64,000 nt of DNA from contig NC_087062.1 of the NCBI RefSeq assembly GCF_963678635.1, forward strand, positions 6,934,193 through 6,998,192, in the 5' to 3' direction. Position numbers and translations under genes: made by a program. Origin of the DNA: Symsagittifera roscoffensis. Taxonomy: Eukaryota; Xenacoelomorpha; Acoela; Convolutidae. Positions 35,841-49,383 of this stretch are shown here, in pieces; within the stretch, counting starts at the first letter, position 1; each line of letters starts with the position of its first letter. The notes below the pieces were generated by a model, which was not told the origin of the DNA, did no database searches, and was given only the letters and a program-made list of their open reading frames with translations.

Positions 35841-38360
35841 TTCAATAATTTTGATAGAATATTCCAGGAAGGGCTAAACTTCACGTGATGACAAATAAAA
35901 GTCGAATGGCAAATTTCTGGCCTGTCAGTTTTGTGCTATTTTATTTGCCCAGGCATTTTTTGTTAAACTAGTGATCTCTGTAAATACGCAAACAACAAAA
36001 TGCGAAGGTTGAAACAAAACTTTATTTTGTCAATAGATTTAGAGTTCAGAAAAAGTTCAACAAGGGTTTAAGGATGACATTGTACTGCATTATGTACTAT
36101 GATTTTTGTTCCGAGCATTGAAATTGTAGATGGACTTTGTATTCGGGTGTGTTTCATTTTTTTCTTTTTGTTTCCACGCAAAATCAGGAACCACATAGTT
36201 AACGAATTGAGTCGAGAAATATTTCATATTAAAAGCTTTTAAGCCGTGATTGGAACTAGACAAAAAATTGTTAGTGTCCAGAAAAACTTGATTAAAAAGT
36301 TTCAGAGATTTCAATTAATTTCGAACGAGTACAGCGATCGAGTAACGTTCGTTAGATGAAAATTGGTCTCTTAGACTTAAAAATCTTGATATTATTAAGA
36401 AGATAAAACAGTTTTAAGAAGAGTCATAGAAGCTTCGTTTAGCGCTTCGTTGGCAGTAAAAGTTTTCTAATAACAAAACAAAAGAAAAATTTAAAAATGT
36501 TCTCATTTTTTGTTCGTTTTTCATTTGTTGAAGATAACTGTTTTCGAGTGCCCTTAATTACCCATGCGATAAGCAAAGGTGTTGCAATCAAGTATTAGGC
36601 AATTTTTCTAAACGTTTTTTTTCTGATGCTTGCTTAAAATTTTATAATTTTGTTATGCAACAGTAAAATAATAAAGTTCACAAAAAACGTGAATCACTTT
36701 TACTTTAATCACTATTTATATTATCTGGTACGGATTTTATTGACCTTTTTTCCAAAATATGGGGTTTGTTTGAATTTAAACGGTTTGTACTAAAATTGAA
36801 TGCTCTGCAATTTGTAAATTTGTCGAGTCTGATTTTGAATAAATTAATTTTTTGTTAAACGGCTTTGGTTTATTTTATGCCATCTTAGGCAGCTTATATT
36901 GTGTAGTTTTGAGGGCAAAATATATTCTGAAGCTTTTATGTATTTCAGTACGGATGGGTGGTCAATTTCTGAAAAAATTTACTCGTTTTGCCGTTTTTTG
37001 TTCCTGTTTCTGTTGGCTTTGTTCAAAATATGGTCAAAATTTTAGGAACTACACATCTGCAGAAATTTTATGTATGATCTTCTACACGTGGAAACTTAAC
37101 TTAGCTACTTTCGAAATAATATTTAGTTTTTTCAACCGAAATTACGATTATACAAGTTATACTGGATATGTTGGTCTCCATAATTGCTTTTATATGGCGT
37201 GCAACTCTTGAGCAAATATGCAAATTCGGAGCTTGAGTTCAATATTATGTACTTTTGTATGCCGTATGTATTGTGTAAGTTGCGGTTTTTTGTTGCAGTT
37301 GGTCAAAATCAACTTTTATTGGACACAAAAATTAGCTAGCGGATCACAAAAATAAAGTTGGCGATTGAAACACCACGTGTATTTGTTCCGATTTTTGGCA
37401 ACTGATGTTTGTAAGTGAGCAAAGCATGCGGCTAATTTAACAAGACATGACATTAGACTCTAAATATGTAGTCGCAATTTACGAATCTTTGAGCCAGGAG
37501 TTATTGTTTAGTGCTTATTTAATTATTTAGACTTTTTCTTGCATTTATAAAGCTTTGTTTCGCAATTTTTGATTGTTTGCTGATTTAGCTTCTGCTTGGT
37601 TGCAATGTTATGATTGAAGATACGTTTAGGGTAAAAATTGTAAGAAGAAAAGACTGGCGCAAGTCAAGATTTCGACTGAGATTGTACTTGAGATATGTGT
37701 GTAGTTTTTGAATAGTCGTAGGCTTCAAAGGTGTTTTCGCAAAATCTTTTCGTATGAATCAGCAATTAGTGGTCGGGTTTGATTCCCTGGTGTTGTTAGA
37801 TATTTTAAGCAATGATTTTTAAGAGTCGATTAACGTAGTTCAGGCTCTTATATAGGTCGCGATGATTTTGTTTATTCCTTTCTTTTCAGGAAAAGACTTG
37901 AAATTTACTACTTTTTCGCGTTGTCTTTAGATTTTTTTCGAAGTTGAGTTCAATTCCTTTGTTAAAATGAAGGCAAACCCCACTATCGAAAAATGTGATC
38001 GACTTCTAGTTTGGCGAGTGGATTTTAACTATCGAGTTTCACAGCGACATAATTTTATCCCATTGATGCATTTTTCTCAAATTGGGTTAATTTCATCAAA
38101 AAACGAGTCATTCATAAATTGTTCTAGAAATTCAAAAAGTTTTCTGGCCATTTTTTTGAAATTTGAAAGTTGAGATTTTTTCGAAAAATAAGTCAGTATT
38201 TTTCTTCTGTTTACTTGCGTTCATTGACTCTTTTCCAACTTGGCTATGTCTTTATTGTTTTTTACTCAAGGTTTTTTTCCAATCTTTTTCTTTTCTGAGC
38301 AAATTATAATTAGGTCTCTCTTTTTAAGAGTCGATGAATGTAGTAATATATGTAGTCATT
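35841..38360. other. AT-rich intergenic sequence
   Basis: 5' flank of the 7TM gene and beyond. An open frame at 36,852-37,211 (plus, 119 codons) is rich in Phe, Cys and Tyr, with no motif or splice context. Nothing is supportable. Confidence 0.4.
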
Positions 38361-39011
38361 TACACAAAAAGTGAACAGAACAAAATATGCTTAAAATTTC
38401 ACCAGAATTAATATGGTGCCATTTTTTCTCCGAAATTCTCAACAAAAGTTTTACCCCAAAAATGGGTCATTTTGGCTTTTTTCAATTAATCAAAAATACG
38501 CTGAAACTACTATGTTAATTGATTAGAAAATTATATCACAGGAAGCCTCTTAAGCAACTCAACAAAGCTTAAGAAGGGTTAATTCTCCAAAAACCAGTAT
38601 AAGAGAAACAAATCTCACTTGATAGTCAATAAATGTGATTTTTACTATATAAAACCCAGAATCTCTGTTTAAAAATAAATTTTAAACAATTTGCGCAAGT
38701 TTTTGGAGATTTAACCCTTCTTAAACTTTGTTGAGCTGCGTAAGAGGCTTCCTTTGATATAGTTTTCTTATCAATTAACAAAATAGTTTCAGCGTATTTT
38801 TGATTAATTAAAAAAAGCCAAAATGACCCATTTTTGGGGTAAAATTTTAGTTAAGAATTTCAGAGAAAAAATGGCACCATAAAAATTCTTGTGAAATTTT
38901 AAGCAACTTTTGTTCTGTTCACTTTTTGTGTAATCTTAACCCAATTTGAGACAAACGCGTTTGAAAATTCAAGTTTTGTCCGTTTTGTCCGGATAATTTA
39001 AATCAGCACTG
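38361..39011. mobile_element. Truncated relative of the 31,361 fold-back element
   Basis: Left arm (38,361-38,595) and right arm (38,700-39,011) pair and share blocks with the element at 31,361, for example TTTTACCCCAAAAATGGGTC and TTTAAATCAGCACTG. The right end is intact and followed by TA. The left terminal ~80 bp is missing. Sequence divergence between the two elements is substantial. Confidence 0.8.
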
Positions 39012-39065
39012 TATAAGGAAGCTCCGCCATGCAGAACTCTGACTCTATAGGAAAGCTACAGGCTA

Positions 39066-39640
39066 ATGCGTGCTGATGATAGTTTGCTTATTGCGGTGTC
39101 GAAAATCGATCTGGAAAATCTTTTAGACAAGCTAGTGAAATTTGGACCGTATAATGACTTTAAAATCAACCTTATGAAAACAAAGTTCTTGAAAATAGAG
39201 TTCATCGATCATTCTGAAATTTGGAGCACGTCCGGTTGAAAAATTTAAACTTTTCAAGTACCTTGGATTCAATCTTCGCTATGATATGTCGGATGTCGTA
39301 GAAAATAATTGCCGTATTGCCATAGCCAGGAAGAGATTCTTCGAGCGGAAAGAACTATTAATGCGGTGATCTTTGACTCAAGGTGAAACTTGAAGTCTTC
39401 TGGGTTTTCTCCTAGAGCATGATTAGATACGGATCGGAGTCATGGGGCCTGGCTCAGCAGCGTAAGGACACTTTTGAATTGTGTTATCGCCTAGTACTGA
39501 GGGTAACGTAGACACCTCATGTAATTAATGTCGAGATATTGAAACGAGTACGACTACGACAGACGATTCTTTTTGAAGCAAAACGAAAGATTAGAATGAT
39601 GTTGTTGGGTTTGTACTAAGACGATTGTCAGGTAGCGAAT
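39066..39640 (+). pseudogene. LINE reverse transcriptase fragment (third, distinct family)
   Basis: In broken plus-strand frames: RADDSLLIA (RT catalytic ADD box) then KINLMKTKFLKI, next KFKLFKYLGFNLRYDMS, then YGSESWGLAQQRKDTFELCY, then TPHVINVEILKRVRLRQ. The order is the classic RT motif C to C-terminal region of LINE-type polymerases with the YGSE.W segment. At least one frameshift (near 39,220) and a stop (near 39,510) break it. The domain N-terminal to motif C is missing. It lies directly beside the truncated fold-back element. Confidence 0.78.
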
Positions 39641-39719
39641 TGAAAATTCTTAATATTGCACAAGTTCAGCAGAAAATGTAAGCGGTGGTCGAAGAAAAAC
39701 TTTCTGGTTTGATGAGGAT

Positions 39720-42700
39720 TGGAACCTGATTGAAAACAAAAAAAGGACACCAAACTTCCGTTACAAGTCAGAGCGCAAAAATGTCAAATGTAGAAGCATT
39801 TAATCGATGAATACTGTTTCGTGGAACCGCCCCTCCCCGAGGAGTATGGTGAAATTTGATGATGGTGAAATGGTAGTTTTTAGAAGGACGCGGAAACTCG
39901 AGGAAATCGAGCTGCTGAAATAACAAAAAATGAATTTTGAACGTAAAATCATCTTTTGTTTCAGCTGCTCGGTTTTCTTTTTCTCTCGCACTTCTGTAAA
40001 CTACCGATTAGTTCAAATCAATATGAAAGACTATGCTGACTGTGCCGATTGAAGTGTTCATATTAAAAGTCGTTTTCATTAGATAGATGTTTTGAACCTA
40101 AAATGGTATAAGTAGCTATGCTATAAGTTCCGAGAGTTTCGAAATATTCTTTGCTTCATTGTACATTTCCGACTTGGAAGTGTTATCAAGTCAAGTTCCA
40201 GACTTTTTTCCTATTTTAAAAAAACTGTCAAAGAGAAACACCTTTTTGACCTGTTGATAGCACTCATCGCTTCATTCTGGCCTTCGTAATTTCACTTAAA
40301 TAGTTTCAACTGCGAGCTTGAAAATTCGGTAACTCTGTCTGAACTAATTCTGTTTTGTTATAATATTTTTTGCTATTTTTCTTTGGTTTCTGTTTCTTTT
40401 GAAATATTTTGAATTCAAGAAAATTCTCAACATCTTGCTTTATAATTTCTTGAGGGTTCAGGTAATATAACTTTATGCAATTTTTATAGTTCTAGTTATT
40501 TGTTTCTGTAAAAAAAATCAATTTTCATTTAAATTCTTGACTTATGTTTTTTCTCCAAGGAAACAAAACAATGAATAAGCGAACATTTTTTAAGTGCTTT
40601 TTCTAAGGGAAAAAGTATTGTGCTCAGTTGCAACACCTTTTCTTATTTCAAAGGTAATAATAATAATTTGAAACACGGTAATCAGATTTTGAAAAACTGC
40701 AAATTTTTTCAAATATGCGATTTTTTTTGTGATGAGAAAGAATGTTGCAACCGTTTTCTAGTTTTTCTTTTACTTGCCTTTATTGGATGTCATTTTTGGT
40801 TTTGTCGGCGTTTGCGTTTTTAGCTAAAACTCTTTCTTTGAATTTCAATTCCTATCATCTGATTTTAATTCAAATATGAGATTATATTTTGAAAATTTCA
40901 AACAAAAACCGCTGACCCTCTTTAAGATTACAATTAAAAAACATGGTAAATTTTGAATTTTTTTAAATTTTTTTCGATTTTCAGTCCCGATCACGAAAAA
41001 TTTCTGTTAATAAATTTATTTGATAGTTTTTGAATAGAATAGTCTATTCATCATACCGTTTTTTGTAAAAAAAAATTGATTTCATGAGTTTATACGCAAT
41101 TTATGTACAGGTTTTTTTTCGCATTAAATGTTTATTCCGCTTAAACTGTTATTATTGTTTCATTAGTTTAGTTGCCTCATATTACACCGTTGGAAAAGCA
41201 AAAATATGTTTAGAAACTCAAAAATGTTATTAATTTAATAGTTTTTCATGATTGGGAAGGGTTTTTGTTAGGTAGTTTTCGTCTCATTATTCTTTCAGTT
41301 AGCTGTCATGTTATGTTTCTGTGGCATCGCAAGTTTTTGTAATCGAGATTGAGACTTTTTTCGAATTCTTGTTTTTTGTCCTAGTTTCAGTCGGTTCATT
41401 TTTGATTTTTTTTTAAATGTCGTTCAATTATTTTGTACGATTTTTTACGCTAGGATTTATTTTGATTTGAGTAGTTCTTACTATAACTGAAATTTTGTAA
41501 TTTGTAAATTAACTCAGTCTGATTTTGAATGATCATATCTTGTAATGCGATGTTATTGTTGTATCGCAATTGTTTTTGATTGCATTTGATTTTTGAGCTG
41601 CTTAACAATGTTACGGTTCAGTACTGGGTTGCTAGTTCTTGTTAAGCGTTATTTTTTTCTGTTTGCGGGTTAATTTTCAGTAGTAATTGAATGGAAAGTT
41701 TTCTGGTGTCAGAATTTTTGGACCTCTTTTTGGCCTAAGGTGGCTTCGCTCGAATAAGTTCTTTCTTCAAAGTTGTAGTATTGACAATTTGAACAGAAGT
41801 TTTAGCTTTATAATGAATTCTTGCTAAAATAAAGAATTTAAGCCTTTTTTATTGTCGTAACCATTTTTTGTCGTTTTTATCTTAAATCTTATTACCCTTG
41901 CAATAAACAAGGATATTGCAAATGGGTACTAGACGTCTTTTCCAGTAAAAAACGTTCACAGAATGGTACATAATTAGAAAGAAGTTTGAAATGGTAATTT
42001 TGCAAATATTCAGCTTGAATATGCAGCGTTCTTGTTTTGCCTATAAAGGTTTTGCATTGTAGCCGGTTTGTAAGCCTTATGTTTTGTATGATTTTTTCGG
42101 CTGTTTTCATCTTATTGAATGTGGGCTTCAATTCAGTCGGCTTATTTACCTTATGTTTTTTCTACTTTGGCATTTGTTTTTTTTTATTCAACTCTGACAA
42201 TGTTTTTTGAAATTTCAAATCACTTCTCCAACCTTCTTCGAAAAAGTTTCAAAAAATCTTGAAAGAAAAAGTTTCAAGAAATCTTGAAATGCGAAGGATA
42301 TTAATACATACTATTGTATTACAAATAGCACTTTAGCATCAAGGTGTTATGGTTCTGTAGCGTAGAAGTAGGGTAGGAGACTCGCAACCAAATAAGAAGG
42401 TTTGAACCTGGGCAGGGTCGGATGTTTTCAATGAACTTTTTCGTATACTAATTTAAATGCGTCCGCTCTATAAATTGAGTTCTGTTAATTGGTAAATTTC
42501 TTTTTTTTTCAATTTGACTGCTACTGCTAATGCGTCTGAATTGGCTTCCGTCACTTAGCAATTATGTAGCTAATTTAAAAAATTTTGTGGACTCAAAGTT
42601 TTACTCCTTCAGTTTTTCCCCAGTAGCGTTATTGGTCATATTTTTGCTTGTGTATGCGAAGTGCAATTTCGCCTCTGTGTTTGATGTTTTTCTCGATACT

Positions 42701-44340
42701 TCGGAGCGGACTTCTGTTCTTATTTTAAAAAATTTGGCTTTAGAAGGTTTTAAAAGGTATCAGACAAACTATCTTGAAAGTTTGTTCATCTACATTTTGC
42801 TCGTAATTTTCAGATTTTTTTCTTCAAAAATGTCAATTTAATTCAATTTCGCTATGTCTGAATTGTTTTCTCTCGTTCTGTATAGTGTTGTTTCAGTTGC
42901 ATTGCAAGTTCCAGCAAAAAGTGTAAAATAGGGTTTTCGTTTCTATACAACCCAATATTTTCTGCTAGTGAAGAAAAAAGAAAGATGACAGTTTTTCAGC
43001 AGTATCTTTCATTTAAAAAACGTTTTTCGTCTGTTTATTTAGTCCTAGTTTCTAGCAACTTGTGATCATAATCCTTGTGGTATCTGATATATTTTTTGTG
43101 AAGCCTTACAAATTAATTGCTTGTCGAAATTTTGAACTAAAAAATTCTTGAATTTCTCTATTTTTTCTGCTTTTTAAAAAACACACGTTTTGAACTCATA
43201 CAAATCCAAAATTTTTCTGCATAGTACCGCACAGTAATTTTTAATGCTTATTTAAAGCTGGCAATTTTGTTTTGCCACAGTTTTTCATCAAAATGAGCTT
43301 GATATGAAACAAACATACGAAAGTTTTGGGTGTTTTTTGTGGTTTTTTTTCAAGTTGCTTCTGTGTGAATTGCTCCGAGAGAGACCCCCTGGGGTAGAAA
43401 ACAGCGAACGACTATATTAGGTTTTTGTCGAGCCTAATCAGGTACATTTTGAGGGCATCGAGTATAATATCATCTTCTAATCCTCTGAGTCGTAGTTTGG
43501 ATTTGAAAAAAAAATCGAAAAAAACTGATCTGTCTGTTTTAAGTTTAATTTTTTGATAGAATAGATCCTGGTTTCATTTCATAGCTTTTTAAGAGTCACA
43601 CAACCTAGTGAAAACTCTGATATAGGTCTTCATTTGCTAAAATTTGGATAAATTGCGCTAACCAAATACGAACGTGGAAATGGCGCCAAAAAACGTGAAC
43701 AACTTCTAGTTTCGAAAGTTGATTTTAAATTTCAGATTTTCCAATGCAAACAAAGTCTATATATCCAGTTTTCTTTCAAGTTGACTAAATTTCCTTAAAA
43801 AGTTTCAACCGTAGATTTGTCTTGAAATTCAAAGAGCATTAAGGCCACAACTTTTAATTTGAAATTCGAAAATTGGATTTTTTTCAAAAGTAATTTTTTT
43901 GTTTACTTGCCTTCATTGACTATTTTCTACCTGTCTGTGGGCTCTATGTACATCATGTTCCTTTTGCAGCTGTTCAATTTAAGCTATAATTAACTATTGT
44001 TGGAGCTTAATCTTTAAACACGCCTGCTAATCCAGAAAAAAAAGCACAAAAAATCTCTCATTTTTGGTATATTTTTGCTTTGGGTAACTGTGAACGGATT
44101 TTTTGTGCTTCCTGGACTGCAACTACAACCTTGTTGTTCTGAAAATTTCACGAAAAGAAAGGAAGGAATTGTCTCGTTAGGTAATTTTTGATTTTTATTT
44201 CCGATTTTGACTGTCTCGTAAAGGATTGAATGTGGATCATATTAAAGCCTTAGTAATTTAAATTATATAAAAAAAATCAATAAAGGTGTTGTAGTGCCGT
44301 GGTGTCTTGAATGTTTTCGGATTTCAGACTAACTTTGACC
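39720..44340. other. AT-rich intergenic sequence with dispersed-repeat pieces
   Basis: No supportable gene. Holds fragments of the dispersed family also seen near 34,400 (about 41,270-41,335 and 42,650-42,682) and a tRNA-like stretch at about 42,351-42,420. A 24-bp direct repeat (AAAAAGTTTCAA..AATCTTGAAA) lies at about 42,240-42,290. Confidence 0.4.
42351..42420 (+). other. tRNA-like sequence (SINE head candidate)
   Basis: GGTTCTGTAGCGTAGAAGTA, then AAGGTTTGAACCTGGGC, resembles A and B boxes at tRNA spacing. The related body motif follows about 240 bp later, as at 34,098. Confidence 0.35.
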
Positions 44341-44341
44341 A

Positions 44342-44414
44342 TTTGCGAGAGGCTGACCTCAATAATTCGCGAGAGGCTGACTATAATAAATTTGCGAGAG
44401 GCTGACTATAATAA
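44342..44414 (+). repeat. 24-bp tandem repeat, three units
   Basis: Three units of the type TTTGCGAGAGGCTGACTATAATAA. The first unit differs by a few bases. Confidence 0.85.
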
Positions 44415-45604
44415 TTCTAATCCAATTTTATTATTCGTATAGCAATTATTACTTTAAATTATTCGCCTAATTATTTCTTTAATTTTTCGCCTAATTCAAA
44501 TGCCTTTTATTGCAAAAGTAGCCGGAAATTTTGAAAGCATGTAAGCGTGTAAGAACTGCGAAAATAGTGTAGCCATTTGTGTTAAATCAAAAGTATGAAT
44601 GCATTATTACTCTGAAGTCGAAGATCGAACAACACACACTAAAGTTTTCTTTGAAAAAATTGTTTAGATCTTAAAATATTAGCAGAATAGAAATTATTAA
44701 ACAGGTTTGATCGTACTGTGATTTGGACTTGATACCACTCTACGAGTCGTTCCGTAGAATTGAATATTTTTTGAGTTTTCCCTGAAAACGCAAAAGAAGT
44801 ATTGCTTGTTTCCATAAAGAATTGTCAGTGGCTAAATTTTCCGAGTAAAACCACCAGGCTCGTATCGTGTCTTGGTTTTAGGCATCATTTTAGTAGTGGT
44901 ATGTGTCATTTGTGCTGCATACCATTTGATGAGATTTTGAACAGCAGCAAAAGTGGTGTTTTTAACCGTTGGTTTGTAGTAATTGATTAAATGATTGTCG
45001 TTGCAATTAGATACATAATTTTGTAATATTTTTTTGTCTTAATTGTGTGTCAGTTAGCTTTTTCAGCTCTTGCTGCTGGTGTATTTTCATTGTTCAGTCC
45101 GTCCGCCGCTTGCTATTCGCTGATAATTCAGACTAAATAAAATATGCTTTCAAACACTTGCAACAAATGCGAGCACAGCAGATTCTAGCTCTTCAAAATT
45201 GAAGGCTTATTTTGGAAATCCCCTTTTTCAAAAAGACATTTACAATTACAATAAATTCAATCTAAAATTTTACTTGAATTGTTTCCTGCTAAATTCCGTC
45301 GTCATACTTAACTTTAAATCTTTGATCGAACGGCTCCCTCTGGCTATATCTGGACCACTACTAATACATTTATCGATTTATGTCAAGTTGACAGGAAAAT
45401 TTGTACAAAGAGTTCAACCGTTGAACTGCTAATTTATTTGTCCAACACTTTTCGTGTCTACGCCGAACAACAACTACTTAAGCCCTTCAGTTTTGTACCA
45501 CAACACCAAGTCTCTTTAACTTTGGTTACTTAAATTACCTTTGTTGTCATTGGGTTGTTTCGAACTCAACGTCGACTTGAAAGAATTGCTGCTGAATCAC
45601 AAGT

Positions 45605-45686
45605 ATGGTCAAGTCTTTTTTGGTTTCAATTTCGGCAGTTATCATCTTATTCTGTTGTCTTCTCAAATTAGTCGCTTCGGATCGTG
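45605..45686 (+). CDS. Candidate first exon (signal peptide) of the Eph receptor
   Basis: ATG opens a 27-codon frame with a basic start (MVKS), a hydrophobic core (VSISAVIILFCCLL) and a small-residue cleavage site near VAS-DR. A strong GTAAGT donor follows, in phase 1. It is a textbook secretory signal exon on the right strand, 3.7 kb upstream of the first ephrin-binding exon. The next certain exon starts in phase 0, so a short bridging exon is needed and was not found. The exon could belong to another transcript. Confidence 0.5.
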
Positions 45687-48600
45687 GTAAGTTTTCTAGT
45701 TGCACGATCAGTTATCGTTTTTAGTTTTATGAAGTTTTTCTGGTTGCTCACAGATTAAGGTAACTTTCTTTGAGATTGAATGCAAAGTTTAAGCTTAATC
45801 CTCTGTGTGAGCTTCGAAACAGTTGTTTTTACCTGGGTTTCTGAAAGCAAACATTTTGATCACATTGATCTATTTTTCAGAACTATCTTTTTTTGGATTG
45901 TTCAATACTTTTAACAGCAAAAAAAGTATTGATTTCCTATCTTCAAACATGTTATTTTTTTGTAGATCGACTCTATTGATGTTCTTTCTGTCAATTTTTT
46001 TGCTATTTAGCAAAAAGATGTCATATTTTTTTTTCATTTTTGATGAGTTTTGATCACAAAATGCAGTTTGATCGTGAGCCTTCTCTCCATCAATTTTAGC
46101 AATTTAAATTTGTTTAGTCAAATTGTAGCCTTATTTTTGCAACATAGAACCAAGAAAAAAGTCAGTACCATCAAAACCCTGATTTTCTGTACTCTATCGG
46201 AAAAAAAACATCAAAAAGTTTATTGCAGATACTGATATTTCACTCTAATTAGCAATCTTCAAAAAATGTTTTTTGACAAAGTATGCATTAAGTCGCGGTA
46301 TTTTGAAAAACCATGATTTGGATTTTGATTCTTTCTAAACCAGTAATTTTCTGGAATTCGGGAACGCTCCTTTTCTTTCGTTTAAGAGACCATTTGACCG
46401 AGGCTTTTTATGCTAAGGCCCGTGCTCATTACTTTTGGATTTGACAGAGTTTTTAGCTCGGTTTTACATCATAAAAATTTCAATTCAAGTTCTCTCAATT
46501 ACAGTTTAATAGCTAGCAGTACGCTTTCAAGAGCTTCAAATAGCGTTAAATGGTGGTTTGAATTTAATGAAACAGTTTATTTGTTGAATACTTGCTTCAG
46601 CGGCACTTTGCATTGACATGCTAACTTCATTTGACATTTTAATTCTTTTCAAGCGATTGGACATCATAGACCCACATTAACAGATTTTAAATTAAATCGC
46701 TTTTTCAAGCATCAAAAACAAATGTTTTCTCACTTCATAAACAAAAGTAGCCTGTTTCTGTGGTGAACAAAGCGTTTTAAGATGTGAAAACGATGTGAAT
46801 TACGGTTTTTAATGCCAATCATAAGATTGATTTGTTTGGAAATTTCACAATTTTCGCATGTTTTTTAACTGTTTTTTTTTGAAGAATTTTAGCATGTTCT
46901 TTAATCCGTTTTGTGAAAAATTTTTGCATGTTTTTTATGTTTGTTTAATTAAAAAATGAATGGCAAAATATGGCTAAAAATAGGCACACGACATCAGAAT
47001 AGACTTTTTTAGTTTGGCTTTAAAATAAGACAAATTTTCTAAAATCAAGTCTTTTAATGATTTTTGTTATCAAGCAACGAAATTCTAAATGAAAAGTGTC
47101 CATTGAAGTGGAATTGGACGGATTTTTACTCGCCCCTGAGCCTAGAAAATCAAGAAATTGAAAATGTAAGGAGATTAGCACTATGGACCGAATTATTCAA
47201 ATTTTAATCCCTGCATTCGAATGGAAAACTCATTTTTATGTACATCTACTTAACGAATCTAGTTATCTGAAATACGCTTTGTCTTTTCACAGAGTTATCA
47301 TTACTCGAAATCTCATGTTTCTGTATTTGGGTCCATTTTGTTAAAAGGGTGGGCTCTTTTCTTATTAAATCTCCTGTAAAAGCCTTCTTAGCATCCAATG
47401 ATCCTTGCTTAAGAATAAGGTCCTGAAAATGTACATACACCGCGAGTGGAAATGATCTGAATAATGTAACATCCTCTTTTGTTGGATGGAGGAAAAGTCT
47501 TTTAAATAAATGAGCCGAATATTGAATTTCCTTAATGTTCACTTGTCTTTTGTATCTCCCAGTATGAGAGACTTAAATCCAACGACTTTAGCTTTAAATC
47601 CACATTAAAGTAACCTGGGTTGTTAAAAGGGAAGCGACGTTGGTGACTTAGCCTTGTTCTTTTCAAAGTACTGAAGATGTTATAAGCATTGTATTTGGGT
47701 AAAAAGTTCGAGGGTGAATAATTGATTTTGGGTGTAGTTTCGATTTCAATTACATGTGTTAGTTTTTTCAGTCGGTGTCAAGTGCAATTGTGAAGAACTG
47801 TTTTAAAAAATCTCTCCGCGATAAAAGCCCTCAATTGGGAAAATCTTTGCTTTGATGTGAAATTACCCGGGCGTCAAATGATCATGAGCACGTTAAGACA
47901 TGAACGATTTTTAATTGGAATTGGATACTATAACTAGTTGAACAGCTTTCTCTTGTCCCCAGAAAACAATATAACGGCCAAATAAAAAATGGGAAATGAC
48001 CGCTTTGGCAATAGAAATAAAAATAAAAATTGTTCATGAATATGTTAAAAATTCAGTGAACTAGAACCTGTTCACAATTCATTAAAAACATGTTCAAAAT
48101 GAAACATCATCTCACTATTCTAACGTGAAAGAGAAAAAAAGCATGAGTGTTTTTTTGATCACGTGTTTTAGAAGTGCTGTTTGAGTCATCGCAGAGTTCT
48201 GAGAAGATCTGGACCATCAGGTCAGAAGTTGGCAGGAGTAAGCAGGGGGTAAGTCACCCGTCCGATTTGACCTCTGTGACCCTTATTATTCTTTCTAGTC
48301 TATTTTTTTTATAAATCCAAACCACCTAAATGATTCTTTCCAGTCTAGCTTTCAATAAAGATAACCATCTTCATTTGTAAAAACTAAAATTGGAAGTATC
48401 TCAAATTTAAATTAGACAATCTTCTTCCTAAAATGGAAAGAAATCAAGGATCAATCTATGTCAGAATTGAGATTCCATCTATTTAATTATTTAAATTCTT
48501 TTGTTTTTACTGACATCAGGTTTAGTGACTTTCTTGGTTTAATTTGAAATCCGTCCCAATTAGAAAATCAGTCACATCGCAGAGCGAAATAAATTTAAAA

Positions 48601-49383
48601 TATGATTAAAAGAATAGTTTTTGCTGCAAAAAGTTAAGGTTCAATTGTCTTTGATTTGAAAGTGGTAGCGAGTTTGCAAAATATTCGCATTTGACTTTAC
48701 TCTTTTGTGCATTTGTTGGTCATTCCGCAAACGGGGTAAGGGAGGGGGGGGGGAGGGGCGGAGGACTAATTGTCCCGAGAGAGGGTAACAGTGGCATGCA
48801 AATAAAGGAGCAACAATGCGCCTCATTTCGGCCGCTAGTATCCCGTGTCAGAATTTAATTGATGTGCTTCTTCTACTTTGTCCCACAGAAGACTAACCCC
48901 GACGTGAATACATGTCAAAAACAGCCTTGTGGCCATTGTCTTGTCATATACTTCTTATTGTTTCCTATAGATTTTAGATTTTTATACCTCCAAAGCTGAA
49001 TTTTAGCATTATTTTTTTTTTGACAAAAATTAGATAAAATGTGTCTGTTTTTGATTTTTTTGAAGTCTACGGCCTTGTTTGGTAATCAGACTAACTATAG
49101 TTAATTTTATTTTTCTAAGTTGAACATCATAATCTAAATTCTGGATAAAATAGATTTTGTAAGACCTTCTTGTTGCGTATTTTGATTTCTTGGTGTGCAT
49201 TTTCTTACGTACTTAAGCAATGAATCTTAATTTTGCAAGCTGTTTTTGGCAATGAATCTAATTGTTTCCAGATGCTGTAAATTGATACCTGTAAAAGTAC
49301 TCATAACACCTCATTAACTATTTTAAAACAATGTCTTTTTGCTCTTTTCTTGCTCTTGAGCTAATTTGGGCTTTTAATTTCAG
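45687..49383. other. Intron region between signal-peptide exon and ephrin-binding exons
   Basis: Should hide one short bridging exon (phase 1 to 0) encoding the first residues of the ligand-binding domain; no candidate satisfied frame and splice rules. A 98-codon minus-strand frame at 47,246-47,542 is the longest here, shows no recognised motif and may be chance. A G-rich run lies at about 48,735-48,765. Confidence 0.45.

Noticed and set aside
45881-45925. Possible bridging Eph exon (after TTTTTCAG, before GTATTG)
   Set aside because: It would leave phase 1, and joining to the next exon then produces a stop after two codons.
47246-47542. 98-codon minus-strand ORF in the Eph intron
   Set aside because: Protein-like composition, but no recognised family, no splice partner found and antisense to a gene. 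Left as unassigned.
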